64,000 bases of DNA from Acanthosoma haemorrhoidale (lineage: Eukaryota > Arthropoda > Insecta > Hemiptera > Acanthosomatidae). The stretch is taken from contig OV884014.1 of the NCBI GenBank assembly GCA_930367205.1, positions 71,465,104 to 71,529,103 of the forward strand. The letters run 5' to 3'. The stretch's first letter is position 1. The number at the start of each line of letters is the position of its first letter. Shown here piece by piece: positions 47,095-60,012 of this stretch. Both the position numbers and the translations under genes were made by a program. The notes beneath the pieces were generated by a model. The model did no database searches. It saw only the letters and a list, made by a program, of their open reading frames with translations, and had not been told where the DNA came from.

Positions 47095-47160
47095 GAATTT
47101 CATGAACTTCACAGAAATGAATTCAAAATTGTAGGATACATTAAGAGTGCCAACATTAAC
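47095..47160 (-). repeat. Family A LINE remnant, highly diverged
   Basis: GGAATTTCATGAACTT, then GAATTCAAAATTGTAGGATA and CATTAAGA, line up with the minus-strand C-terminal block seen at 30555-30615. Only about 65 bp are recognisable. Confidence 0.45.
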
Positions 47161-48288
47161 TTAGAACATAAGCCCAGCACGTAAGAGAAAAACAAATAAG
47201 CCAATTATTCATTAATATAAGACCTATGATGTTGGTTATCTGGTAATCGATTCTCAACCTCTTGTATCAACTTGATGTATAAGTACTAGTATTTTTGTGA
47301 TAATGATGTATTTCTTAAGTACTTCATATTCAGTTGAAGACAAAACATATTGTTTTATTCAGATAATTATTCTCTTAATGGTTGTATAACTTAATCATAA
47401 TCAAATAATAGGATTCTGCTTTTTTTCTGGTATTTTATCTTGCCCCATTCGAGACACCATCTATTGAACAAACCCCCCTACTCACTACAATCATCGATCC
47501 GGAAAGTCGGCGAGCTATATGTTTTAGTCCGAACGTGATTCCAGGATACTCCAGCTCCATCGGACACCAGCGAGACCGTTATCTGGACAGATGGCCACTG
47601 GAAGGGCGCTCCAGGGACCTCTTGTCTCTTATGTATTAGGGGACCGGGACTATCTCCGCCTCTGCTAACAACACACTGGCAAACGGAATTGATTCTATTA
47701 TGTTATCTTTCCACCTCCGGGCTCACTACGCATAATACTATATTATAAGTTGGATTTCACATTGTACAATACTTCTATAGATTACTTTATCATATTGCGA
47801 TCTCGAATAAAAAAACAATTGGATTCTTTTATTGCTGGACATTATTGCCATAAATGTCCAATATTTATAAGACATCTCCCACCGTATCATAGTTTGTGTT
47901 CGTATATTATCCTGTTTATATTGTGATTGTGTTCAAAGTATTTAGAATATTTATAACATATTTATATGATTGCGTTTATCATTTCATCAGTCACGTTGTG
48001 CTGATCACGCTGTTTTAATCCGGCCTGCCCAATCCTTCTTCTAAACCGCCTCTCTTTTGACTGGAGGTTTCTTTGAGTGTAGTACTTGCTGGTCCTAAGT
48101 ACTTAGGTAGCTTGTGAAAGTACCGGCCGTAAACATATCTTTTCTTTCAGATTCCCCTTTTTTCTGGCTTGGAGCAGCCTATATTGGCGTATGTAGATGT
48201 CATTAATTCTCAAGAAGTTGCCCCATTCCTATTAGTTTATGTTTCCTTGCATACCTATTATTATTATCCCATGAACTATTTAAAACCT
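47161..48288. other. Mixed sequence, no recognised gene
   Basis: 47480-47700 is GC-richer (TCGGACACCAGCGAGACC and similar) but no frame or repeat partner was found. 48000-48080 is mildly GC-rich. Possibly an unrecognised repeat. Confidence 0.35.
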
Positions 48289-48447
48289 CCCACCAACAAC
48301 AAGCCTCTAAGGGGCACCCTCACTGATATCAGACTAACTACGACTGCACTACATGCCTAGAGAAGACTCTAGGCCCAGCCACCAGTGGACTCTCATCAAC
48401 AATCAGCCTCCACCGAGGATTCCCACACTCCTTACTCCTCTTACACC
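48289..48447 (+). mobile_element. Family D LINE 3' UTR, 5'-truncated copy
   Basis: It matches 37079-37247 from CCCACCAACAACAAGCC to the CTTACTCCTC(T/C) end, with one 10-bp gap (48398) and about 95% identity by eye. Homology in both copies ends at the same place, which defines the element's 3' end. No A tail is evident. Confidence 0.65.
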
Positions 48448-49112
48448 TCATAACCTGCATTTAAAATCTTTTAGTTTATAAGCCTTTAATAATTTTGTTT
48501 TGGTCCTCATTTTATTTATCACAGTGTGATTTTTTTAATCATTCATAGGCTTACAATTTTTTTTTTCTTTGAGATCTTCATTTATTTATTTCATCCCCTA
48601 AACCGATATTGTCTTATTGCATACGGAAGGATTTGTCTACCTTTCGACCGTTTGAGTTATTTCCAACCGATTGAGACAATTATATTTAAACGTTGGAAGA
48701 AAGAATAATTATTAAATTTTATCATACCATTAGTAACCAACAACAAAATATTTATTTGAAGAACGAAATACAAAAATGGTTTGTAATTAGTAACCAGAGA
48801 CGGTGATGAAGTTATGTTGACTAGTTTAATGAATCAGTTCCCTTTATATCTGCAGTTTCTGGGTGTAATTAGGTAATCGTTGATATTTACGTGTTTTAGT
48901 AAAAAAACGTTCGTTAACCTTTCCAGTTCTATTAACAGTTATGTGTTTTGCTAATTATTAAGTCAATTTGCACCGTTATAACATATAATTTAATCAAATT
49001 CAATTTAAATCGTTTTTTCGAAGGGCGAAGAGTCTACCAAACCATCTATGCTCACGCCTGTGCAGTACATCAGATTTCCCGCTTATTCCCCTTAGCCACT
49101 GGTTAATAACGC
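48448..49112. other. AT-rich stretch, no gene recognised
   Basis: Nothing supported beyond short T-rich runs. Confidence 0.5.
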
Positions 49113-49381
49113 TGGTAATAACTATATAGTTCTTGACTGGAGTTCACTTGACAGCTACGATCTGAAAAGATTCCAACCTCAACATGAACATGTTAATAAA
49201 ATAAATAAAAGCTAGTGAAATAAAAGCTTTGTTAGGTTGGAAACTTTTCAGACCACCCTCGTATTAAAGATTATACCAGCAGTACATGAGTTTAATTGTC
49301 ATACCTCCTTATTTTAATTGTTTGAACTTAAACAACATTAAAGCTATCAAGCGAAATCTAGTCAAGAACTATAGTTATTAC
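49113..49381. repeat. Inverted-repeat (MITE-like) element, ~270 bp
   Basis: TAATAACTATATAGTTCTTG near 49115 pairs with CAAGAACTATAGTTATTA ending at 49381. Inside, CTGAAAAGATTCCAACCT (49161) pairs with AGGTTGGAAACTTTTCAG (49231). The whole folds back with internal mismatches. It has no coding sequence. GCTGG/CCAGC just outside continues the palindrome, and no clear TSD is seen. Confidence 0.6.
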
Positions 49382-49925
49382 CTACCAGCTTGAACCCTTA
49401 AAGATGACTCTCTAGTCCGTCAAAAACGTTCGGGTATAAATTAATAAAGCTATGAAGATAGAACGTGTTTTGTTTCATAATACATACACCCCTGTCGGGG
49501 TCATCCCATAAATAATTTAATTAAATCAGCTAATATATCCCAGGAAAAAAAGTAATCTTTTCTTCACATTTCAAGGACTTGAGATATTTTATACGTCAAA
49601 CAGAGACCCACTTTTTCTTGTAGAGACTTTTAATTATTAACTAATTAATCAACGGATCAGTAGCGTACTCAGTGTGTGTGAGCATTTTATTATGACCGAG
49701 AGACGGTGATGAGTTATTATTTAATTTTTACAGCAACGTTTAATGTAACGAGGAACAAGAATTATTCTCGGAAAATGCCACCTCATATTTTTTTCATTCA
49801 ATTAGCCCCTTCCATTGGCGTGTGCACGTGTTATTATCTAGCACATCAAATTGTCTTCTCCACTGCTTCCTGTGAGGGCAGCATGTCGGTCCTGAGTACA
49901 TATTAAAAGTAGATAACATTCAGCT
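49382..49925. other. AT-rich stretch, no gene recognised
   Basis: The 66-codon plus frame at 49706-49906 has no domain. Confidence 0.45.
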
Positions 49926-50456
49926 GATGATAAAATTACAATCTGCCTTATTAAATACTTAATACTTTAATACTTAATTTCCTGGTGACCTGCTATAAAT
50001 GCGTGACAGTTGGTGTCCTGGAAATTTCCTTTATTTTTCCCTTGTCCATAATCTTAAAAATTTGAGAGATAAGAAAAAAAAATCCCCGCAATGGCCAGTT
50101 TCTCTAATCATTTCCTGAGCGTCTGTGGCTCTCACGTTCTTGGTCAGCCTCCACTGGCTCATATCCGGGGACGCGGCTAGGGGAGGAGCGTGGGGGACTT
50201 CCCAAGACTCCGCTTCCTCTTTCGTATGCGAGGGAGGTGACAAACATGTGGAGTTGGGAGGCCTCTAGGCTGTCTGTAAATATTGTGCGAATGATCGAGT
50301 GAATGATGAATTGTGAATATGGTATGAATGAGAGCATTTATTTCAATTACCTATTGCCTAAAAGGCAGATTGTAATTTTAGCACAATAAAGAAGTTAATT
50401 GGGGGAAAAAAATAAGCAATAAGTAATTGAGATAAATGTTCTCATTCATAATATTA
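49926..50456. mobile_element. Nested family A LINE tails carrying a third short insert
   Basis: Outer copy, minus strand: GATAAAATTACAATCTGCCT at 49928 and, resumed, GCAATAAGTAATTGAGATAA at about 50412-50450. Inner copy, plus strand: about 49980-50400, from the last ORF2 codons through the 3' UTR to GCACAATAAAGAAG and an A run. The inner copy is itself interrupted at 50028-50082 by the A-tailed repeat also found at 5751-5808. Three insertion layers are therefore stacked here. Confidence 0.7.
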
Positions 50457-53400
50457 AAAGTAAACGTTCTCTTTCCTGGAACATTATGAACTATTTATAA
50501 GTGTTCAACGAGCTGGCATAATACTTAAGTCCAGACAAAAATGGACGTAGCAAGAACAGTGTCGGCGGTTTGAGTTCCACTGCCTAATTATTCGATAAGA
50601 TCGTTTCGTCTAGATGACCGAATCAATAAATAACAATGATGTTAGAATACAAATAACCAAAAATCAGCCTAATGGTTAACACGACCTACTGCTAATCGTG
50701 GACAAATGGTCTCAATTCTCCGCTGACCGTAAAATATTTCATTTTTGTTAGATAAGCTTAAAAAAAAATTCCCTGTATTATTAATTTAACTCCATACTTT
50801 ATCATAAACAACATTCTCAGCTTCATAAACAACAGCACAGAGCAAGAATGAAAGGGTTATTGGGGGAACCCACCCTTTAACAAGCAGCATAAAGTTGGGA
50901 GGAACATGGTGATTTGAATACCACTTGTTCCAGCGACTTGTTGAAGTTCGATCAATGTTGTAATTGCAACTTTCTAATTTCAAAAGATAGATTCGTCGGA
51001 AGAAGTAATATCCGTGGGATGAAAATGGTTTCAAAAGTGACTTCAATTGAGTGAGAAATGGAAGAAAGCAGTCCGGTTTAGATAACGATAACTAAGGCCG
51101 AAAGGTAAAAACATACTAAAGTATTAACTGTAGAACAATTGTAAAACAAAAATCGACTATAAATTGAATCATTTTTAAGATCAATGACTTGACGAATCAA
51201 ACGATTTCAGGAATGATTAGTTAGAGACAAATTAATAGTGAGGAGGGATTGAAGGAGTGATAAATATTGAAACAAAATGAAAAATACGAGTTGAGCCTGG
51301 TAAATCGTTATGGTCAGAAAAGAATGAATGTTGTGGTCAAAGCTGACAGTGACGAATTAGTTATAAATGCATACTGATTTGATCAAGAGATTATTGTTGC
51401 CTGCATTCCATTTTTAATTCGGGGAGGGAGATATTCGAGGAATATCATCAGTTTCAAAACATGGTCGATAGATTATTTTCGGTTCTTTAGCACTGGTATG
51501 AAGAGAAGAAAAAAAAGTACCCTTTTCAAAGGAATTACTTCTGCTTGTTGATTTTATAAAAACCTTTTCTAACCGGAAAAAGTCAGAATTTGAATGAAAA
51601 CCAGATTTTTTCCCCCATAAAGATACAGAGCCACGTAAATTATTCAGGAATCAGGTCATTTTTTGAAGCGGGTTTTTAATTTTTTTTTTTTATTAGTCCC
51701 CTTTGTAAAGTAGCAAGAAAGTATTTGGGAGCGGAATTAAGTAAGATTCCCAACCAGTTCAACCTTCGTTCAAAATTAATAACTTTTTGAATGGAAGATT
51801 ACTCTTTCACTCAGGCACAGATCGGTGTACAATTAAGACATAAGGAAACAAGTCTAGTTAGTTTTCTTTATCGTTTGAAATACTTTTAAGTTAAAGTGAT
51901 ATTGACAAAGTCAAAATAATGTCAGTATTGTAAAAAGTACTAGTTTACGGATGCGTTTTGTGAACCAAGATTGATTATGAGGTTTGATGGAAGATATACG
52001 ATTTATTAAAATTTAGCCGATTGGGATTTAAACATCAAGGCCTGAGAAGTGAATATATAAAAACTAAAAGATTATATTATATTTTATAGACCTGACATTT
52101 ATATTTTAACTATTTGGGTGTTTTATTTATTTTGAATCAAGTTTACCGAAACAGACTTTTAACAGTAAACGTTTACGGTTTTTTTTTGTAAAATATATAA
52201 AAAAATAAAAAATATATAATGTGTTTATATAAAAAAAAAAACTTTAAAAATTAACGTAGTATGTTTAATGAAAGCGCAGCGGGAAATAATAATAAATTTT
52301 AAATCAAACCCTGGAAAATTAATTATTTCGAGTTTTATTTATTTTTTTTCAATAAAACCAATAGGTTTCAGCCTGGAAATATCTTATATGCTGGTCAATC
52401 ATTTTGCACGACCGTACAGTCATGAGGGCTTAACATACCAGTGGCGCCCGATATCTTTGTTAATCCACTTTGATAACACAGCGTGGGTTAATGCCAGTCT
52501 TTTGGCTAAATCCAAACCAATCTTTAAAAAACTGATATACTAAGCTATCTAAAAATCGAGGTACTAATTATAAAGTTATATCAAGAGATTTAGAAGGCAA
52601 ATACATAGAGGCTATCATTTTCTTTCTAGAAAGTGGAGACTCACAAGATATACGAGCATAATCGTATTTCAAGCATTGTACAACCTGAGTTGTAATCTGA
52701 TTAATGTTGCTAATAGATGAGTAATGTAAACAAAAAAAACCTTTGTATCTCCACAATATTCTTTATTTAGAACCGAAGTTTTCAAAAACTCTACTAGACT
52801 GTCATCGTTGAGAAACAATAAATATTCAGTTATGTAAAAAGTCGTCGGTTCAAGTCAGTAGTAATTATTATGAAGAAACTTTTTTTTCGGCTTAAGTTCT
52901 AATACAAGTCATAAAATATAATTATTCGTTTTTTAATGTCAATTTAAATTCTCAGATTGGAACTACACAACCCTCCTATAGAATTGATACTGTGAATTGT
53001 TTGACTCACATTTTTTTGACTGGCGCATAGAATCAGAATACATTTTCAGTTCGAAAAAGCAGGGATCAAGAAGAAAACTCTTCTAAGGCAAAGAGTTTCC
53101 CTCGAGACCCTCGGGCCATTAAGAAGTGGGCCTAAACTGTGGCAAGGTTCAGAAAAAAACAACTTAGTGTTGTTGATTTAAAAAAAAAAAGTTGTTATTG
53201 CTACGTTCCGATCCTTTAACAACGTTTTTATAGATCAATCTTTAACTATTTAAAAAATAAATTAATTTATTGAAAAACGTAATTTGTTATGTAAATGTTA
53301 ACTTGTAGTATGAAAAATAGAAAATGGAAAAATAAGATGATGCATCAGTTTTCTGGCAGTCTCATTGGAGAGAAAACGAATAAAAGCATTAAGAGTTACA

Positions 53401-53859
53401 TTGGTGTATCTAGTGATGAATATAGCTGAAATGCTAAAATGCAACTTTTGGCAGGAACTGAGGAATAAACGAGAAGGGCCTTGGGCAGGCTGCATACAAA
53501 CAGCTACCTAAACTGTTGACATAACTCGAAAAATAACACGCAAACATTCATTATGAACTGCAAAAGAGAACGGTTCACAGTAGGGCGAAACCTTGGTTTT
53601 CGGGTAAAAAATCTTTTTCTCACTAACAACCACACCTGGAGTAAATTTGAATATCAACTTTTGTTTTCAATGCTCTAGAATCTAATGCAGCTGTCTACTG
53701 ATCGATAGTCATTCTGAATTTCTGACGGATTTCCTGTCGAAGTTTTTCACGATTCGTATCTCGGTGGTCAATTTACAACGGGTAATAGTGGGAAGGTAGG
53801 TACGGATTTGTTTTGAGTATATTTTTGTGCAAAAATCATCTCGATTTCTTTATTATATC
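50457..53859. other. AT-rich stretch, no gene recognised
   Basis: 3.4 kb without a repeat partner or protein motif. The frames at 50786-51046 (minus), 52268-52543 (plus), 52568-52756 (minus) and 53298-53495 (minus) show no domain. Long A/T runs occur near 51680 and 52190-52240. Confidence 0.5.
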
Positions 53860-54290
53860 GAATATTACCTTAAAATAATGTTTTTCTTTTAATACTGATT
53901 GATTAATTGATGACCGAAGGCTCAATAAAATCCCCACATTGAGGTCGATAACAGTTCTTTGGTGTTCAATTCCAGCTCCTCCCCAACGTTGCTTTTATTA
54001 ATCCTGTCGACTGAATGATCCAACAAATTTTGAGGGAATCTCAGCGAAAGTATCCTTAATTTTAGAGCCACTAGGGTAGTATTCTTTTTTCGCTACCTTT
54101 TTGTTTTTGTAGCTGGGAAATATTGGGCACACGACGTTTTTGGGTGCATTTCTGATCATTTCATACTGGCACATAGGAAGTTTAGATTGAATAAAAATAG
54201 ATAAAGCTACATTGGCACTGAAAACTGTATGATGGTGATGAGAAATGGATGATGACCTTGCCTTATTTATTAAGTCCAAAGGGGAGGGTT
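53860..54290 (-). pseudogene. Decayed copy of a repetitive arthropod protein family (function unknown)
   Basis: The minus strand from 54279 reads QYEMIRNAPKN, then IFPSYKNKKVAKKEYYPSGS. After a frame change near 54030 it gives LLDHSVDRINKSN, then ELNTKELLSTSMWGFY, a stop, and AFGHQLINQY. The series PSYxxxxxAKKxxYP...LLDHTVxRI...KWGFDGSxGH is, from memory, a conserved pattern in a large uncharacterised gene family that is highly repeated in Hydra, aphids and other animals. It may be transposon-linked. This copy has frameshifts and at least one stop. Function is not known to me. Confidence 0.5.
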
Positions 54291-55411
54291 AAGCTTGAGG
54301 ACTCCTCTCACTTTTTTGGCCATAATCTTAGATGTTTTAAGACGGACTTCTACGACAAGCATGCCAACGGACAGAATCATCTTCGCCAACCTCCGGGAAA
54401 GTGAACGCATTAATTTTTCAACCACTCGCTGAACTTTTTCGGAAAAAATCTCTGTCTCTTTATACTGATTTCAATTTTATATTAAAATGAGGCACACAAC
54501 TTTTTTTAATGACTCAGCAAATAAACATACAACATTCCCATCAATAGGAGGGAAAGTTTTCTGAATTAAAACATTCATAGAGATTACAATATCGTGATGG
54601 ATTCCATTTCGGAAACACACCGACAATGTCAAGAATGTAACAGGCCTGTAATGTCAATGATAATCTTTTACAAGGAACTTCAGTTGAGCAAACAATCGTT
54701 AATGTTAACAATGTCTTGTTATCGTTATTGTTTATGTGTGTTCTTCAAAACGGTGTTGAAATCAGAAAGGCAGCTCAAATTAAGAGAGCTATTGCATGAA
54801 ATTATGTAAAATACAAATTAATCATTGCGAAGGCGGTCGGAGCTTTTTCGGCAGGTTTAAAAACGTGCGATAATCACTGAAAATATTTAGTATTTACTCA
54901 AAATCACATTTAAAAACTTGTTTATTGTCCAACCAATGCATATATATTGTATTATCAAGTACTTATACAAAAATAATATTATGCTAAACAAGTTTAGGAA
55001 CGAACCTATTAGGTAAGCTAATTTTCGAAATATAGGACATTTTAATAAAAAGTTTTTCATATTTAACTGGTGTTCACTCACTAAACATTTTGGTATCGCA
55101 AAATCTTACAGCCCATTAAGTCTCGAGAATAAGCACCAGCCTACCAAAAATTTCACTTTTGGAAAATTTCTGCCCCGCTGGCACTTCTGCCACTATAAAG
55201 GTGGAGAGCGTGGTAGTAACGCAGGTGCAGGCGGACAGCATGAGGGTTTGGTACACTCAAATTAATAAACGGCCAAACAGAAATAATTGCCTATATTACA
55301 TGATACTTGTGACTGTGGGTTTTCTTTTTAAATATATCTCACGCTTATAGTTATGCATGGTGTAAAATTTAGAACTGAAAATATATTTAAATTGCTAAAA
55401 ATAATAAATCA
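54291..55411. other. No gene recognised
   Basis: AT-rich with a GC-richer patch at 55160-55260 that is open on plus for 63 codons (55159-55350) without a domain. Confidence 0.4.
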
Positions 55412-55950
55412 CGTCAGCAACAAAACCCTTCATAACGATCTTAATATACCCTACATTCTTCAACTCATCCCTTCAAAGTTCATGAAATTCCACAGTAACT
55501 TATCCAACCACCCTAATCCCATAGCACAGTCATTGTACTGCATCACTCATCCCTATAATCCTCCTCGAAGACTAAAACGGCAGTGGCCTTGTAACCTGCT
55601 ATAAATGCGTGAAAGTGGGAGTCCTTGCAATGGCCAGTTCCTCCAATCATGTCCTGAGTGTCTCTGGCTCTCGCACTCTTGGTCAGCCTCCACTGGCTCG
55701 TATCCAGTGACGCTGCTGGTGGAGGAGCGTGGGGGTCTTCCCAAGACTCCGCTTCCTCTTTCACTATCGAGGGAGTCTTACACAACCATATGGATTTGGG
55801 AGGTCTCTGGGCTGTTTGTAAATACTGTATGAATGAGCGAGTGAATGAAAATTGTAAATATGAATGAAAATGGTATGAATAAGAACATTTATCACAATGA
55901 ACTATTGCCCAATAAGGCAGATTATAATTTTATCACAATAAAGGATTATT
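55412..55950 (+). mobile_element. Family A jockey LINE, 5'-truncated, plus strand
   Basis: It starts within ORF2 (NKTLHNDLNIPYIL, then IPSKFMKFHSNLSNHPNPIA), reaches a stop at 55602-55604, and then the 3' UTR to TTATCACAATAAAGGATTA. The C-terminal frame from 55353 is uninterrupted, so this is one of the less damaged tails. The other open frames over 55543-55867 are UTR shadows. Confidence 0.8.
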
Positions 55951-56588
55951 ATTATTAAATCGTTAATAACAACTTGCCGGAAACCTAGTTTTGGATAGAC
56001 GTTGAAGAGGAAAAGGCTTCATAAGGGGACTACCAGCTCACATGGTTCGTTACTATCGCATAGGCTCTATGGCAATATGGCGGTTAGAACAGCTCGCTGT
56101 GCTGAGTACCGTTTTGAGGACAAAAGCACACAGAGGCCAACAAACAGAGGCCTTGACAAACAGCAATTAATAACATAGGCTGACGGTTGGCACAGTGAGT
56201 TAGCAAGTGGCCCTGCATATGGTTACCACGAGATGGATGGCATGATCCATCATTGCTCAAGAACATTCCCTGGGGCGGTTTCTCATGGCCACGAGACAGT
56301 TGTCTCTCTTAGATGCGAATTTTAGGATTTAGTGAAATTATTTTGATAGTATAATAGTTTATAAGAGGATCAGTGCCCTAAACATTGTGTTTCTAAAATT
56401 TTGTTTTCAATATTCACCTACTAAAATGTTATTACATGAGCTAATGAATATGTGGTTTCATTCGAAAATGTTATGAGCATGGAGTAAATTGATGGCTTCC
56501 TTGCAGGTTTGCTGTAAGGATTAAATTGAAAAGATTTCAAGAGGGGGTTGAGTTGTTTTAACCTTTATTAAAATACTGTGAACTAATT
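55951..56588. other. No gene recognised
   Basis: AT-rich with a moderately GC-rich patch near 56080-56290. No domain or repeat partner. Confidence 0.45.
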
Positions 56589-57466
56589 AGAGATGTAGCG
56601 AAGCGCTAACTATATATGTAAATTACCCTACACTCTGGTGCATAATGTATTATAATATAAATGCAAATCTTTGTAAACTTCTTGTAATAAATCATAGAGA
56701 GGTCGGAAGTCGTGAAACAGGTAACAGAGGGACGAAGGTCCTGCAATAAAACCTGAGAGGATAAGCCACTGCCACTAATAAAATAGACCCAAGCAGACCT
56801 TCAGTCACTGTCCGGGGTCAGAAAATCTAAAAATCATGCCAGAAACAGTCTTTTAGGGGACGAGCGGTCACGTAGCTTAATAGGTGTGACATCATAAAGC
56901 ACACCCTTTTAGGCCAACAGTCATAAAACTTAAGGGGGATTAGCCACCTGGGCATCATAAAACATACCCCCTGCAGCCAGGCTCCACCTTCCGGTAGGAA
57001 GGGGGGACGGATATTTAAATCAAGGGTTTTCGCCCTGCAGACCCACTCTTTCCTAGTCTCTTCATCTAGATAGCCGCTATCACTCGTCGCGATACGCCAG
57101 GGCCCCGGGGCCCTGGGAGTAAGTCCACTCAGCCTTCCACTAGTCTACTCTCTCTCTGCCACACCTCTGAGCAGTCACCTCACAGCCTCTAGCAGACCTC
57201 TGAAGACTTGTACTATCACGCTGCCGATCCCTCGCCCGAACCCTGAAAACTGGTCTTATTCTTTATGAAACCTCTGAACCTCTCTCCTGAACACAGTGTA
57301 TTGTCAGGACACATCCCTATCAATAAAATGGAGTCAGAAATTAACGCCGACATGGAACATGGTCCACGTTATTAACTACAACAATCCGCACTTGTCACCA
57401 GGGCTAGAGTGATCAGGCACTCCCCTAGTGACGCCCCCACGACAATTGTAGACACCCGACAAGAGA
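56589..57466 (+). mobile_element. Solo LTR (868 bp) with AGAGA target-site duplication
   Basis: The LTR runs from TGTAGCG at 56594 to CCCGACA at 57461, with AGAGA at 56589-56593 and 57462-57466. It is the same family as 27151-27735: both begin TGTAGCG and share CAATCCGCACTTGTCACCAG and GATCAGGCAC near the end. It is about 280 bp longer, mostly in the 5' (U3) half. AATAAAATGGAGTCAG near 57324 may include the polyadenylation signal. GATATTTAAATC near 57010 is a possible TATA region. No coding sequence adjoins, so it is a solo LTR. Confidence 0.85.
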
Positions 57467-58654
57467 CAATAACACTTACTTTTCAAATTATTTTAGTATT
57501 AGTAGAAAATTTCATATTTAAAATATAAAAATTATAAACAATATCTAACAAAAGTTATAAACAAACAGGACTCCCCAGAGTCAAATGAGGACTTCTAGAC
57601 CCGGATTTTATCCACAAACCACCTATGAATTTTTTTTCTGTGAGGTATGAATAGCAAATAGAAAATCTAATTTGTTGTAGAGTGTTTATAAATAATGCTA
57701 GATTACCTCAGTCCCACTTAGCAGCTTTGTCAACAACCTTACCCCTTCATTAGGTATCAAGTCATAAATTTGTTTTGTATGTATCGCCGAACAAAATAAA
57801 CCTAAGAAATTGGCTTTAAACTTTCTATTGTCGGCTTGCAAAACTTGATATTTTTATGATTTTGTATTGCCTGATTGTTCTAAGTTTGATTTTAACTCTG
57901 GGAGAGTTATAAATTTAAATCTTGATTAACTTGTTTAGTTTCACAGGAAATATTTCTTTACCCAATATGCTTTCAAAAAATGTTAAGCTTTTGTAATTTT
58001 GTTTTTTTACTTTTTAATTGCATAAAAATTATAAGAGGTTACGTTTGGAACATCTCATTGTTTTTTTTAAAGCAATTATTCAGATTTTTCTTTTTTACTT
58101 AAAAAAAAAAATGATTATCATGCTATGTCAGTGCTTTACCCATTTACAAATCAATGAGAAATCTTTTTAGAATTAACAAGGTGAAAACTTAAAAAGGTAA
58201 AAACCTCTTTTATGTAATACATTTATTGCTGTGCACAAGTAATGATGTGATCAGGAAACTAAAATTGGCCAGGATCCCATACTGGCAATACAGGTGTTAT
58301 TTTGCATGGCTGAAGACCTGCGGTAAGGTGGAAATTCTACCAACCCCAATGGAGAAATCAAACATCAAAGTGGTAGCAGACCTCATAAATATTTTAAGTT
58401 GAATGGAGAGCTGTGCTTTTTGTGTGGTAAGTAAATATTGCGACCATGTCGAGGCACAAAGTCTTTTGAAAGTCTACCTGAGCTTATGGTCGTGGTTTAA
58501 AGTTGTATGGAATTAGAAAAATTATATTTTTTTATAAAGAGTGTGGGGGATTTTTCCCCACCCCTTAACCTTTTAATTTACGGTTCGTCCCTTATTTCAA
58601 GAATTTCTGAAAACAGATAACTGATTTTAGTGAAGTCAAAAGTTGTTTTAAATT
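57467..58654. other. AT-rich stretch, no gene recognised
   Basis: A GTAAGTAAAT donor-like string near 58427 follows a moderately GC-rich patch (58260-58440). No open, acceptor-bounded exon could be drawn. Confidence 0.4.
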
Positions 58655-59690
58655 CTTCATAAATTTGAATTTTTGGATTATGATGATCAATTAAATTTTA
58701 ACGATCTATTATTAATTGTCTATATTTTCCTGCGCTTTCCCACTATAAATCCACACAACGCACGTTCATATTTCTTATGAAAGCGAAATCCCAATTCATT
58801 TAGTAATATCATGGTATTCTTATTAAACACCACTTAAATAAAGGCCGGAGAACAAATTTAACCTCACCGATCTGCAAGACTTGACCCTCCCCACAAAACA
58901 ATTTTCTCTATTTACTAACCTAATTTTTAAAAAAATTCTAAATTTTCCCAAGTTCAGGTAACTAACCGTACTTTCAGTATGCTACGTCCTTCCTGCCCAA
59001 CATGCAACTTCCATAAGAAGCCCTAACGCTTTCAAAACTGTTGTTAGTAATATTTATATGTAGAAGAGGCTTGTTGGGAATTCCTCGGTAGCTGAAAAGA
59101 CCGGACCAGGAAAAGGCTTTTCATCTACAGGTTCACTGAAACCCTATAAATTACAACACAGGCCAGGAATTTTTTTCCTTCAATAAATGATGGTTCATAC
59201 GGCATCGTTAATCTCACTGTGGAGAGTGATCTGTACGGTAACGCCGCAGAAAAAATAAGCAGTCATCAATAAACTTAATGGCAGTCTAAAATAATTTCAA
59301 TAATCCTACATGTCTCATTTTTAAATCAATAATTGACATTTATTTATAAATTAGACTTCGATCATCATTATATAATTGCATTTGTGAACAGGACCAGACA
59401 AATTAAATTCTATAAAAATTTGAAATTTTGGACTTATAGGGACTGCATATTGAATATTGGACTGCAATAACTAATTCAATTATAATGATTAATGTTATAC
59501 TTTTTATAATTTTCTATATTTTCCTGCACTTTTTCACTATAAAACCACACAACGCACAAATGTATTTCTCATGAGGGCGGAATCCAAAATCATTTGGCAA
59601 TATCATGGTTTTCGTAGTAACAACCAGTTATAGACTATAGTGCCATCTGGTGGACCAAGTCCTCCCCACAAAACAGTCATTTCTGAGCCA
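58655..59690. repeat. Direct-repeat pair flanking the left arm of a long inverted repeat
   Basis: 58655-58915 and 59403-59690 are diverged direct copies sharing TCTATATTTTCCTGC, CCACACAACGCAC and CTCCCCACAAAACA. Between them lies the left arm (59018-59440) of an inverted repeat whose partner is at 63540-63975. No coding sequence is recognised. The layout resembles a small terminal-repeat element, but its ends are not defined. Confidence 0.5.
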
Positions 59691-60012
59691 GAGTTAGCTA
59701 GATATCTCCACCCTATTTGGAAAAGTGACAATTGGTTCCAGCAACTTCTGATGGACTGCCGTATCTGACTAGCTTCTCCTGTCTATGTCCTATCTGAGTA
59801 GTCTCCTGTTTGCTTCTTCTATTCAGCCAGTCACCTTTCAGTTAGTCACTACTTCTCTAAGTTTAACTGCTGTTCTGAAACGCAAGTAATCTAGATATCT
59901 GGACTGGATTGTGCTGTAACATCATATACAAAAACATAAAATCAGCTTCAGATAACTTACGAAGCATACCAAGTCTCTTTTCATCTCCTTTGTTACTCTA
60001 TCACTAGTAATA
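59691..60012. other. No gene recognised
   Basis: Moderate composition; nothing supported. Confidence 0.4.

Noticed and set aside
58260..58440. Possible exon before a GTAAGTAAAT string
   Set aside because: No acceptor with an open phase reaching the donor could be found.
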